In this document: piece after piece, positions 54,280 to 63,323 of the stretch
Layout of the letters: each line of letters begins with the position of its first letter
Position numbering within the stretch: the stretch's first letter is position 1
NCBI GenBank assembly: GCA_025041175.1
Contig: JAKCFJ010000002.1
Location: forward strand, 744,001-808,000
Reading direction: 5' to 3'
DNA from: Halobacteriales archaeon YIM A00010
GTDB taxonomy: Archaea > Halobacteriota > Halobacteria > Halobacteriales > Haloarculaceae
DNA: 64,000 bases
Position numbers and translations under genes: made by a program
Notes under the pieces: model-generated
Told to the model about the DNA's origin: nothing
Database searches by the model: none
What the model saw: the letters and a program-made list of their open reading frames with translations, nothing else

Positions 54280-56850
54280 TCAGGACACCAGCGGTTCTTC
54301 CCGTACGGTCGCCGCGTACCGATCACCTTCATACAGGATTTCCACCTCGGTACCAGGCTCGGCGTACGCCGGAGGGAGATACGTGTATGCAACGCAGGAC
54401 CCGACGCTGTAGCCGTACTCTGCGCTGTGAAGGTAGCCAATGGTCTCCTCGCCGTCAAGCACGGGTCGATGCGGGAGTACGGTTGCCTCCGCATCATCAA
54501 GCGTCAGGCAGGCGACCTTGTGTTCGATGTTGTCGCCCGCTGCGGCCGCAGCGACGGCTTCTTTCCCGATGAAGTCAGTGTCGAGATCGACGGCCCAGCC
54601 GAGTCCGGCCTCGTAGGGGTTGTGCTCGGTGTGGAGGTCTTCCCCCCACAGCCGGAATCCCTTCTCGATGCGCAGGGCGTCGAGCGCGCCGTTGCCGTAG
54701 GGTCGGATGTCGTACTCCTCGCCGGCCTCCATGACGTGTTCCCAGAGTCGTTCGCCGTACTCGGCGGGTGTGTACAGCTCCCAGCCGAGTTCGCCGGCAT
54801 ACGAGACCCGAAGCGCCGTGACGGGCACGTTCTTGATGAAGCACTCTTTGCTCGTGAAAAACGGAAACGCATCGTCCGAGAGGTCAATGTCGGTTACCTT
54901 TGAGAGCACCTTTCGGGCGTTCGGGCCGGTGCAGACCATCGCGGCCAGGCCGGACGTAACATCGTTGACAACCACGTCCTCGGGTGCCTGCTCGCGGACC
55001 CACGCGAGGTGATTGTTCCCGACCTCCCGACCGGTCGTCAATATGAGGTAGCGGCTCTCGTCGGTCCGCGTGACGGTGATGTCCGCCCGGATGCCGCCAC
55101 CCTCGTTGCACATCAAGGTGTAACGAACCTCGCCCACACCGAGCGCCATGTCGTTCGTACAGAGATGCTGGAGGAATTCGTCGGCATCGCTCCCGATGAC
55201 CTCCATCTTGTTGAACGAGGTCATGTCGTGGAGACCGACGTTGTTGCGGACGTTCAGCGCCTCCGCTCCCTCGATGGGCGACCAGTACTCTGCGTCCCAG
55301 CCCTCCCGGTCGGGGATCGCATCGCTGTATTCGGCCAGCAGGTCAGCGTTGGAGTCATACCACTGTGGCTCCTCCCAGCCGGCCTCGGCCCACAGTTCGG
55401 CATCGCGGTCCTCGTGACTGTGGTACATCGGCGTGCGCCGGATGTCGCGCTGTGTGTCCGTCCACACCCACTTGGGATGGATGATGTTGTAAACGATGCG
55501 GTACTCTTCGCCTCCGATATCGCGGGTGAAATCCCAGCTTCCTTCGTGGGCATCGAACCGGTTAACGTTGGCGTGTGCAAGGTCGATGCGCCCGTCATCT
55601 AGCCGTGGAACGCCGTTCTCCATCCATTCGGCGAGAGCCTTCCCGGCACCGCCGGCGTGTGTGACCCAAATCCCCGCAGCGGTCCAGAGCCCGTCGTACT
55701 CCCGAACGGGTCCCATCACGGGCAGCCCGTTTGGCGTCTCCGAGAACATCCCGTTGTACTTGTGCTCGAGGTCGGCTCCCTCGGTGGCAGGGATGAGTTC
55801 GTCGCTGGCCTGCCGGGGGGCCTTCTCCCTGTCTGGGTGAGTGGCGGTGTCCATGTGGTAGTCGGTGAACTCGTGGATCGATCCCTGTTCGCCATCGGGA
55901 TCGTTGCCGCCTAATGTTTGAGGGTCGGGCACGATCGGTTCGTGGTTGTAGGAGCCGATGCCGTAGGCATCCCCGTGGGTCCGGAAGTATAGCGCGTTGT
56001 CCTGGTCGCGCAGAATGGGCCGATCAGGCCCGATGAGCAGGCGTTGGGCCTTCTCACCGGAGACGTTCCGGTAGTTCTCGAACAGCGGATGGTCGGTAAC
56101 ATCGACTGCGTCGTCGGCTAGGTCGTCGAGCGACTCGGTGATCGTGTACTGGTGCTCGACCGGCGCCACCGGTAGGTGAACGCCAAGCTTCTCACCCAAC
56201 TGCCGCGCCCAGATGTTCGTCGCAATGACGACCTCGTTGCATTCGATCGTCCCGTTCTCGGTGACAACCGTCTGAACCACGCCGTCTGTGGTTTCGACGT
56301 CTTCCGTTCGCGTGTGTGGAACGAACGTTGCGCCCTTCTTCATGGCTTCTCGGGCCAGCGCATCACAGGCGACGACACCGGAAACCTGGCCGTCTGTCGG
56401 CGAGTAGTAGCCACCCTTGATCTGGTCGCTGTCGACCAGCGGGAGTTTCGTTTCGACGTCTTCAGGTGAAAGAAGCTGCGGGTCCTCGATTCCCCACGAT
56501 TTGGCCCACTCGACGCGCCGCTGGAGGTACTCCATCCGTTCGTCGGTTCGGGCAACTTCGATCCCCCCAACTTCGTTGTAGGCCGGCTGGCCGTCTGCTC
56601 CCTCGAGATCGGAGTACAGCCGCCGGCTGTAGTTCGCGAACTTGGAGAGAATCTTCGGCTCGTCGGTCTGGAACATGATGCCGGGCGCGTGTGTCGAGGA
56701 ACCACCAGTGGTCGGCATCGGTCCCTGATCGACCACCACGATGTCCTCGCGCTCGAGGGCTGCCAGCTGATACGCGATGTTACACCCGACGATCCCGGCA
56801 CCAACGATGACGGTGTCGGCCTGGGTCGGCAAGCTGTCGGTCGTATCCAT
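54280..56850 (-). CDS. Dimethylglycine/sarcosine dehydrogenase-like FAD-GcvT protein (copy 1)
   Basis: 856 residues from the ATG at 56850; same layout as copy 2: FAD domain DTVIVGAGIVGCNIAYQL, GGSSTHAPGIMFQT with the FAD-linking His, joint domain, GcvT (MTSFNKMEVIGSDADEFLQ; YAGELGWELYTPAEYG) and GcvT_C to the end. The stop codon is the target repeat of a family B element, so the coding region is complete. The two copies are diverged through their whole length, which suggests different substrates, such as dimethylglycine for one and sarcosine for the other (inference). Likely cotranscribed with copy 2 and the dehydratase unless the element terminates transcription. Confidence 0.9.
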   Translation of the reverse strand: MDTTDSLPTQADTVIVGAGIVGCNIAYQLAALEREDIVVVDQGPMPTTGGSSTHAPGIMFQTDEPKILSKFANYSRRLYSDLEGADGQPAYNEVGGIEVARTDERMEYLQRRVEWAKSWGIEDPQLLSPEDVETKLPLVDSDQIKGGYYSPTDGQVSGVVACDALAREAMKKGATFVPHTRTEDVETTDGVVQTVVTENGTIECNEVVIATNIWARQLGEKLGVHLPVAPVEHQYTITESLDDLADDAVDVTDHPLFENYRNVSGEKAQRLLIGPDRPILRDQDNALYFRTHGDAYGIGSYNHEPIVPDPQTLGGNDPDGEQGSIHEFTDYHMDTATHPDREKAPRQASDELIPATEGADLEHKYNGMFSETPNGLPVMGPVREYDGLWTAAGIWVTHAGGAGKALAEWMENGVPRLDDGRIDLAHANVNRFDAHEGSWDFTRDIGGEEYRIVYNIIHPKWVWTDTQRDIRRTPMYHSHEDRDAELWAEAGWEEPQWYDSNADLLAEYSDAIPDREGWDAEYWSPIEGAEALNVRNNVGLHDMTSFNKMEVIGSDADEFLQHLCTNDMALGVGEVRYTLMCNEGGGIRADITVTRTDESRYLILTTGREVGNNHLAWVREQAPEDVVVNDVTSGLAAMVCTGPNARKVLSKVTDIDLSDDAFPFFTSKECFIKNVPVTALRVSYAGELGWELYTPAEYGERLWEHVMEAGEEYDIRPYGNGALDALRIEKGFRLWGEDLHTEHNPYEAGLGWAVDLDTDFIGKEAVAAAAAGDNIEHKVACLTLDDAEATVLPHRPVLDGEETIGYLHSAEYGYSVGSCVAYTYLPPAYAEPGTEVEILYEGDRYAATVREEPLVS

Positions 56851-57162
56851 GAATCTGGTCCCAAAGATGCTGGGGCACACAAATATAGCTATCGTCTACA
56901 GGGGTACAGTTTTCAGCGCGATATTATTGATTCTATCAATATAATAAATATATTGAATAATGAAATATGAAACTATAATAGTCTTCTGAATTTGTGATGA
57001 TGTAGACAGTACTCGAAGACGACCCGCAGTGCGACCCATGGCGGGTCTGGGCGCTAGGACTCCGGCTTTAGCGTCGATTCGACCACCGCCTGTAGCTGCC
57101 CATCCTCACGGAGTACGGTAAACGGACAGTTATGAGATGAAAGTAGCACGAGCGATGGATTT
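56851..57162. other. AT-rich divergent promoter region with a small gene relic
   Basis: About 310 bp. 56900-57000 is very AT-rich and should hold the promoter of the copy-1 dehydrogenase. At 57054-57150 the minus strand reads HNCPFTVLREDGQLQAVVES then TLKPES and stop, resembling the Cys-containing C-terminus of an HTH-type regulator. It has no start and is a relic. Confidence 0.4.
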
Positions 57163-57189
57163 TTGAATTATCAGGCTCATTCCAGCGGT

Positions 57190-57609
57190 GTGGTCGAATC
57201 CATCTCCCTAGAGACTGCGACAGAGCTCATCGAAGCAGCCGAGGAGAAAGCCGAGGAAATCGACAACCCGATGGTCGTCACGGTTGCGAACAGCGAGGGG
57301 AACCTCATCGCACAGCACCGCATGGACGGTGCCTGGCTCGCCTCCGTGAGCATCTCACGGAACAAGGCCTACACGGCGGCCGCGCTCGAAACCCCGACGC
57401 ATGAACTGGCTGAATCGTCGGAGCCGGGAAACTCGCTGTACGGCCTTCAGACGACGGATAACGGGCGTATCGTCGTCTTCGGCGGCGGCTACCCGCTCGA
57501 ACGAGACGGCGAGATCGTCGGTACGATCGGCGTCTCCGGCGGGGCTGTCTCACAGGACCGCGCGGTCGCAGAAGCTGGTGTCGAGCGGTGGAACGAACGA
57601 ACCGAGTGA
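57190..57609 (+). CDS. GlcG/HbpS-family heme- or cofactor-binding protein
   Basis: 139 residues from GTG at 57190 (a TTG at 57163 would add nine residues). The fold is that of the GlcG/HbpS (DUF336) family: SLETATELIEAAEEKAEEID, VVTVANSEGNLIAQHRMDGA, KAYTAAAL, and the Gly-rich GGGYPLERDGEIVGTIGVSG. Relatives are found beside enzymes for glycolate, diol or methylated-amine use, with roles in heme or corrinoid handling that are not settled. Placed between the dehydrogenases and the C1 genes, it may serve them. Confidence 0.8.
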   Translation: MVESISLETATELIEAAEEKAEEIDNPMVVTVANSEGNLIAQHRMDGAWLASVSISRNKAYTAAALETPTHELAESSEPGNSLYGLQTTDNGRIVVFGGGYPLERDGEIVGTIGVSGGAVSQDRAVAEAGVERWNERTE

Positions 57610-58061
57610 ATACCAGCCGCCACCCTTATTCGTTTCCTGGGATCTATCTGGTGATCCGCTATAGCGTCGAGCAGGCCGACCAGCGCGCCCGTCGCTGCCT
57701 CAAGCCAGGTGATATCACGGATGACCGGAACGTTGGTCTCGAGATCCTAGGGTTGCCGTGAAATCCGAGGTTCCGCCGCGGCCGCAACCGGTTCTTTTTA
57801 CACTCGGGGCGTAGGGACGGAGTATGGAGCACGAGTTCGACCGTGTGTTCAGGAGCCCGGTGTCGCCTACTCGCTGACCCTGGAAGCCGCCCTCGTTGCG
57901 GACGAACGGCTCGCTGGCATAACGATCCCCGGCCCGCACTCGAGTGGCTCCGACCAGCCGAACCGCTGACATCGCTCCAGTTGTACTTACCCACCATTTG
58001 AATGGGTTGGTTATTCCTAACCTATTGTTATCACCCACAGTGTGTCACAGTACAACAAGAT
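57610..58061. other. Intergenic region with a possible broken leaderless gene
   Basis: About 450 bp. A TTTTTACAC box at 57794-57802 stands about 25 bases before an ATG at 57824 (MEHEFDRVFRSP), which stops after 17 codons. A second frame then continues (YSLTLEAALVADERLAGITI). This looks like a frameshifted, unrecognised small gene. Confidence 0.35.
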
Positions 58062-59171
58062 ATGGATCTACAACCCTCATTTGACATCCTCGCGCGGATA
58101 GTCGAACAGTACGAGTCGAACGGAAGATCGGTCCGACACGTCGAGGCGACGGCAAGCGAAGCAGACGGGGAGACTCTGCACGTCACGATGGACATCCCAG
58201 TTGCCCTCTGCTCGGCGTCCGGTGGGTTGCATCCGGAACTCACCCCGGAGACGGCGACGTTGACCGAAGGAGGTGGACTCCAGGTCGGGTTCTCGTCATC
58301 GGTCCTTGCTGCCCTCCCCCCGACGACCGCGGAGGCCGTCTCAGCGAGCAACCAGGCCGTGCGTGTCGCGGACGACAGCGGTCTCCTCCTGAGCGTGGAA
58401 CTCACCATCGACCCGAGCAGCGGTGGGACGCAGCAGGCGACGGCCGGCAACGAACAGTCAGATACTGAGCCGTCGGCAGCCAAAGAGGACGCGTCCAGCA
58501 GCACCGTCCAGTCGGCCGCTGTGGGCCGTCACGACGAGTCGGAATCACACTCGGAGCTGGCAAACCTCGCGGCAGCGCGCGATGAATCCCTTCCCGCCTA
58601 CGAGGACACCGAATACCTCCAGCGTCTCTATGATTCGTGTGACACCTTCGCCGAGATGAGCCAGAAGATAGAGATGGACGTCACCGCCGAGACGGTTCGG
58701 CGGTACATGATAGAGACCAGCATCCACGATCCGACCACCTACAACACGGCGACCGTCGAAGAGCAAGCCGACGAGCATCGATCAGCGACGGCCGAGGGTG
58801 CGGCAAGGGAAATGGAAACGGACACTACAACGGACTCTGAAACGGAGACCACCAAACCGACGCCAACTCAGTCGGCGGCAGCGACTGATACTCCAGGAGA
58901 AGCGACCCCTAGCGAGCAACTCGTCACCGACGGAATCGGACTGCCCGAGGGGCTCCAGATAGAGGACATCATGGACGCTGTCGTCGATTCGGTCACTGTC
59001 CACGAGGTCCAGCGGGATCTCGGTCTCGAACGACAGCGCACCCGGGAACTCCTAGAACAGCTCAACCTTCTGGACGTGGTAATGCGCCGAATAGCCGACA
59101 ACCCGGAGCAAGAGATTTCCTACGAGGAAATAGCCACGCGGATCCGCCAGCGTGCTGTCGGTGGGGCGTAG
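58062..59171 (+). CDS. HTH-domain protein of unknown function
   Basis: 369 residues from the ATG at 58062. N-terminal domain (about 1-120) of mostly beta character (DLQPSFDILARIVEQYESNG), then a long Ser/Thr/acidic linker. A first helix-turn-helix-like segment lies at about 180-225 (AYEDTEYLQRLYDSCDTFAE; DVTAETVRRYMIETSIHDP). A second acidic linker precedes a C-terminal helical domain (about 300-365; DSVTVHEVQRDLGLERQRTR) also HTH-like. The layout suggests a DNA-binding regulator. It sits directly upstream of metF and glyA, making it a candidate regulator for the one-carbon genes (inference only). Confidence 0.6.
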   Translation: MDLQPSFDILARIVEQYESNGRSVRHVEATASEADGETLHVTMDIPVALCSASGGLHPELTPETATLTEGGGLQVGFSSSVLAALPPTTAEAVSASNQAVRVADDSGLLLSVELTIDPSSGGTQQATAGNEQSDTEPSAAKEDASSSTVQSAAVGRHDESESHSELANLAAARDESLPAYEDTEYLQRLYDSCDTFAEMSQKIEMDVTAETVRRYMIETSIHDPTTYNTATVEEQADEHRSATAEGAAREMETDTTTDSETETTKPTPTQSAAATDTPGEATPSEQLVTDGIGLPEGLQIEDIMDAVVDSVTVHEVQRDLGLERQRTRELLEQLNLLDVVMRRIADNPEQEISYEEIATRIRQRAVGGA

Positions 59172-59177
59172 GTCCTG

Positions 59178-59285
59178 TACACCCGGACACGATTCATGTA
59201 CTGATATGTCGCCTGATTGGCCGGGAACAATCCTGTTGTCCGGGATGCGGTCATCTGCGTGTTGATCTATTCGTGTCCGGGTGTA
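59178..59285. repeat. Family D inverted-repeat element (MITE-like)
   Basis: A 104-bp core with ends CACCCGGACACGA / TCGTGTCCGGGTG and flanking TA, opposite in orientation to the copy at 36898. It starts 6 bp after the stop of the HTH gene and ends 73 bp before metF, so it occupies the metF upstream region. Confidence 0.8.
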
Positions 59286-59358
59286 TGTGTGCCACTTAAA
59301 CGGGTTTTCTGTGGCACCCACAGACAGAAGTATCGGTGCGAGCATCTGAGTGTAAGTC

Positions 59359-60213
59359 ATGTCCGTAGAAACGCGGTCCGCCATGGAACCGGATGGTGGT
59401 CTCCTCACGAACGCGCGGTACGAGCTGATGCCGTTCGACAGCTTCGACGACGAAATAACCCACCTCCCCGACGACGCGACCATCGCCATCACCACGTCGC
59501 CGCAGCTCGGCATCGATAGGACGGTCGAGCGCGCCGAGCAGGCGGCCGAACAGGGGTTCGACATCGTCCCCCACATCGCTGCGCGCTACATTGACGATCG
59601 GGAGCATCTCGAAGACGTCTCACGTCGACTCACCGAGGCCGGCATCACGGACATCTTCGTCCCGGGTGGCGACCGTGAAGAGCCTGCCGGGGAGTTCGAA
59701 TCAGCCTACGACCTGCTTTCGACGCTCGATGGGATGGAGTACTCCTTCGATGAGGTCGGCATCACTGGCTATCCCGAGGGGCACGCGTTTCTCGACGAGA
59801 AGACGCTAGCAGACTCGATGGCCAAGAAAGAACCCCATGCCACATACATCGTCACACAGCTCTGCTACGACCCGGAGACTGTCCTCCAGTGGATCAGGAC
59901 CATCCGTGATCGAGGCATCGATCTCCCCGTCGAAATCGGCATCCCGGGCGTGATGAACTACCAGCGACTGATGAAGATATCTCAGAAGGTCGGCGTCGGT
60001 GACTCGATACGGTTCCTCAAAAAGACGACCGGCGTTCTCGGATTCGTTCGCCAGCTCGTTGGGTCACGAGGGGTGTACAAACCCGATGCACTCATCGACG
60101 GGCTCACACCGTACGCCGACGACGAGGCGTACGGCATCCGTGGCGTCCACATTTACACCTTCAACCAGACGGCTGACACCGAATCGTGGCGTCTGTCTCG
60201 GTGTCAAGAGTAG
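59359..60213 (+). CDS. metF: Methylenetetrahydrofolate reductase family protein (MetF-like)
   Basis: Predicted to interconvert methylene-THF and methyl-THF. 284 residues forming a TIM barrel: IAITTSPQLGIDRTVERAEQ, DIVPHIAARYIDDREHLEDV, DIFVPGGDREEPAGEF, GITGYPEGHAFLDE (family YPEGH), YIVTQLCYDPETVLQWI and GIPGVMNYQRLMKI. The C-terminal extension keeps family features. It is next to glyA. Running forward it supplies methyl groups for methionine; running in reverse it would oxidise methyl-THF from demethylation. Confidence 0.9.
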   Translation: MSVETRSAMEPDGGLLTNARYELMPFDSFDDEITHLPDDATIAITTSPQLGIDRTVERAEQAAEQGFDIVPHIAARYIDDREHLEDVSRRLTEAGITDIFVPGGDREEPAGEFESAYDLLSTLDGMEYSFDEVGITGYPEGHAFLDEKTLADSMAKKEPHATYIVTQLCYDPETVLQWIRTIRDRGIDLPVEIGIPGVMNYQRLMKISQKVGVGDSIRFLKKTTGVLGFVRQLVGSRGVYKPDALIDGLTPYADDEAYGIRGVHIYTFNQTADTESWRLSRCQE

Positions 60214-60370
60214 GTATCAACGCGCGGTTAGCCGGACGCTGCTGTTCTACTAATCACATTGTTGATAGATAGAACACGTTTCATTCTGTGGTACCGGACA
60301 CAGATGATCGGTTATCCATCATTTTCTGTCGAAGGCTAGATTATTCTGTGTTCGGATCGATACGCCAAAC

Positions 60371-61618
60371 ATGACGTACGACAGCGTCCGCGAGACGGAT
60401 CCGACCGTTGCTACCGTCCTCGAACACGAACGAACTCGACAGAACGACACGCTGGCGATGATCGCCAGCGAAAATCACGTCTCGGAAGCCGTCATGGAGG
60501 CCCAAAGTTCGGAACTGACGAACAACTACGCCGAGGGATACCCCGACGAGCGGTACTATGGCGGCTGTAGACACGCTGACAAAGTCGAACAGTTGGCCAT
60601 TGACCGCGCCAAGGAACTGTGGGGGGCTGAGCACGTCAACGTTCAGCCTCACTCGGGAACGCAGGCGAATATGGGCGTCTACTTGGCGGTGCTGGATCCG
60701 TATGACAAGATACTGTCTCTCGACCTGACCCACGGTGGTCACCTCTCGCACGGCCACCCCGCGAACTTCGCGGGGCAGGTCTACGATGTCGAGCAGTACG
60801 AGGTTGACGCCGAGACGGGATACATCGACTACGAGGGTCTGCGAGAGACAGCTGAGGAGTTCGGGCCGGACATCATCGTCTCAGGATACTCCGCGTATCC
60901 CCGAGAGGTCGATTTCGAGCGGATTCAATCGGCTGCCGACGCTGTCGACGCCTACCACGTGGCAGACATCGCCCACATCACTGGATTGGTCGCTGCGGGC
61001 GTTCACGAGTCACCCGTGGGAGAAGCGGACTTCGTCACCGGTTCGACGCACAAGACAATCCGCGCCGGTCGTGGAGGGATCATCATGTGCAGCGAGGAGC
61101 ACGCCGATGACATCGACAGTGCAGTGTTCCCCGGCACACAGGGTGGTCCAGCAATGCACAACATCGCGGGAAAAGCGGTCGGATTCGGTGAGGCGCTCGA
61201 CCCCTCGTTCACCACGTACGCCGAACAGACGGTTGCCAACGCGACGGCGCTCGGTAACCGACTACAGGAGCACGGTCTCAGCCTCGTGTCGGGCGGTACG
61301 GACAACCACCTCGTGCTCGTGGATCTCCGGCCATCCCATCCCGATACAACGGGGAAAGAAGTGGAAGCGGCGCTGGAGGACGCTGGGATCGTACTGAACG
61401 CGAACACGGTGCCGGGCGAGACGCGGTCGGCGTTTAACCCGTCGGGCATCCGGGCTGGCACGCCCGCGCTCACGACGCGCGGATTCGGCGAGGAGACCTG
61501 CCGCGAGGTCGCTGATCTCATCTACGAAGTCATCGAGGCGCCCCACAACGACACCGTCATTGCCGCCGTCGGTGAGCGTGTTGACGAACTCACCGACGAG
61601 TACACCCTCTATGACTGA
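60371..61618 (+). CDS. glyA: Serine hydroxymethyltransferase
   Basis: PLP enzyme that makes serine from glycine plus methylene-THF (reversible). 415 residues. MIASENHVSEAVMEAQSSEL near the N-terminus, YPDERYYGGC, NVQPHSGTQANMGVYLAVL, ADIAHITGLVAAGVH, and the PLP lysine in VTGSTHKTIRAGRGGIIM. Length and motifs are those of active SHMT. It links the glycine produced by the demethylation enzymes with the dehydratase at 50118, and takes up the methylene groups carried by THF. Confidence 0.96.
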   Translation: MTYDSVRETDPTVATVLEHERTRQNDTLAMIASENHVSEAVMEAQSSELTNNYAEGYPDERYYGGCRHADKVEQLAIDRAKELWGAEHVNVQPHSGTQANMGVYLAVLDPYDKILSLDLTHGGHLSHGHPANFAGQVYDVEQYEVDAETGYIDYEGLRETAEEFGPDIIVSGYSAYPREVDFERIQSAADAVDAYHVADIAHITGLVAAGVHESPVGEADFVTGSTHKTIRAGRGGIIMCSEEHADDIDSAVFPGTQGGPAMHNIAGKAVGFGEALDPSFTTYAEQTVANATALGNRLQEHGLSLVSGGTDNHLVLVDLRPSHPDTTGKEVEAALEDAGIVLNANTVPGETRSAFNPSGIRAGTPALTTRGFGEETCREVADLIYEVIEAPHNDTVIAAVGERVDELTDEYTLYD

Positions 61619-61757
61619 CGAACCACTAACAATAGACCACCGACGATCACGACACTGTGCGGGTATCTGATCGCTGCACGCATACGAACGTCGCGGACGG
61701 GTGAACTCATCAACCGATAATGAGATTAACCGTCACGAAACCGACGAGTGATACCGT

Positions 61758-63122
61758 TCAGTCGTCGGTCTGGGCTTCCTTTTTTGCGTTCAGCTTGGCC
61801 TGTTCGCGGGCGCTCGGGTTGACCGACTCCTTGAACGGTATCTTGGCCACCGTAGCGTACACCGGCTCGCCCGGCTCCTCGGCGTACTCGTCGGGCAGAT
61901 GCACCCGGAACTCGGTGTCGAGATCGGCGTCGTACACACGGTCGTCCAGCGGTGCCTCGAGTTTCTCCGCCGGCACGAAGCCGAGCGCGATGTTCGTCTC
62001 TAGTTCGGGATTCCACCACGGCGACGTGACGTACCCACATTCCTCGCCGGTCTCCGGGTCGGAAATGAGCCAGAAGTCGGGCGCGTAGTCTCGGATCGGT
62101 TCGCCAGCCATCTTCAGGCCGACCATTTTGAGGGCGAACGGATACTCGCCGTTCTCGAGCCGTCTCTTCTGGCGTTCGAGTTCCGCCTTGCCGATGTAGT
62201 CGGCTTCCTTGTCATCGGGCACCTGATAGCCCAAGTTGACCTGGAACGGCGACGTCTCGTGGTCCATGTCCTGGCCCCACGAGAGGATGCCCGCCGCAAT
62301 CCGACGGTGGTGGCCGGGAGCGATCTGCATCCCGCCGTGGTCCTTGACGGCCGCCAGAACCGGATCCCACACGGCTTCGGCGTTTTCCATCGCATCGCGC
62401 ACGTAGATCTCAAAGCCCTTCTCGCCGGAGAAGCCGGTCTGGCTCACCAGCACCGAACAGCCGTTGATTTCAGCCTCCATCAGACCGTAGTACGGGATGT
62501 CACTGACCGCTTCACCGACGACATCAACCATCACGTCCTCCGATAGCGGTCCCTGAATTTGCATCGGTGCGACGTCGATCTCGTCGATTTCGACATCGAA
62601 GTCCATTCCGACGTTGACACCCTGTAGCCACTGCATGAGGGTGGAATCGGAGACGGAAAACCAGAACTCCTCTTCTCCGGGACGCAGCAGCACTGGATCG
62701 TTCAGAATACCGCCGTCCTCGTTACAGAGAATAACGTACTTGCCGTGCATCGGCTCGATCTCGGTCGCATCGCGGGTGATGACGTGGTTGGTGAGGGCTT
62801 CTGCGTCCGGTCCCTTCACCCGGATTTGGCGCTCGACGGCGACATCCCACAGCGTCACCTTGTTGACCAGCGCGTCGTATTCGGCCATCGCACCGCCGTC
62901 CTCGGGTTCGACGAGACCGCGCGGATGATACAACCGATTGTACACCGTACACCGCCAGGCCCCTTCCTCGTTGAAGGACTTATGGAAGAAGGGAGATTTG
63001 CGAACACGCGTCGAAACCAGCATCTGGATGCCTGGATCGCCGCTCTGACGCAGGTTTCTCGGCAGCACGCGATCCGATTGATCGACACTCGGGTGGTTGG
63101 GGTGCTCGGTATTTCCTGTCAT
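61758..63122 (-). CDS. DmdA-like / GcvT-family THF-dependent demethylase
   Basis: 454-residue single GcvT-fold protein: KSPFFHKSFNEEGAWRCTVYN at the N-terminus, TLWDVAVERQIRVKGPDA, GKYVILCNEDGGILNDPVLL, FWFSVSDSTLMQWLQGV, QTGFSGEKGFEIYVRDA and GILSWGQDMDHETSPFQVNL. The order and details (WDVSVERQ-like box, NDPV, SDSDLLLW-like box) match the DMSP demethylase DmdA clade better than glycine-cleavage T protein, and no GcvP or GcvH genes are in the window. A role in taking a methyl group from DMSP or another methylated solute onto THF is inferred. The C-terminal 120 residues are longer than in DmdA. Confidence 0.75.
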   Translation of the reverse strand: MTGNTEHPNHPSVDQSDRVLPRNLRQSGDPGIQMLVSTRVRKSPFFHKSFNEEGAWRCTVYNRLYHPRGLVEPEDGGAMAEYDALVNKVTLWDVAVERQIRVKGPDAEALTNHVITRDATEIEPMHGKYVILCNEDGGILNDPVLLRPGEEEFWFSVSDSTLMQWLQGVNVGMDFDVEIDEIDVAPMQIQGPLSEDVMVDVVGEAVSDIPYYGLMEAEINGCSVLVSQTGFSGEKGFEIYVRDAMENAEAVWDPVLAAVKDHGGMQIAPGHHRRIAAGILSWGQDMDHETSPFQVNLGYQVPDDKEADYIGKAELERQKRRLENGEYPFALKMVGLKMAGEPIRDYAPDFWLISDPETGEECGYVTSPWWNPELETNIALGFVPAEKLEAPLDDRVYDADLDTEFRVHLPDEYAEEPGEPVYATVAKIPFKESVNPSAREQAKLNAKKEAQTDD

Positions 63123-63323
63123 GCAAGTGGATCAACTTTGTAGACGGCAATAAAAGACGATGCTAACATTCCATCCCATTTATATCCAGTCGTCTATCGG
63201 GCTATCTCGACCGCCGTGGTCTGTAGCGTGAGGCACCGGAATGACCGGCCATGGCTGCCCCTCCCGGCGGCCGTTTCGGAATCGCGTACCACGGCCGCCG
63301 AGTCGGCGTACGCACCGATCTCA

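Noticed and set aside
61758-63122. Glycine cleavage T protein
   Set aside because: No GcvP or GcvH genes nearby, and the N-terminal and central boxes fit the DmdA type better. Kept as a possibility only.
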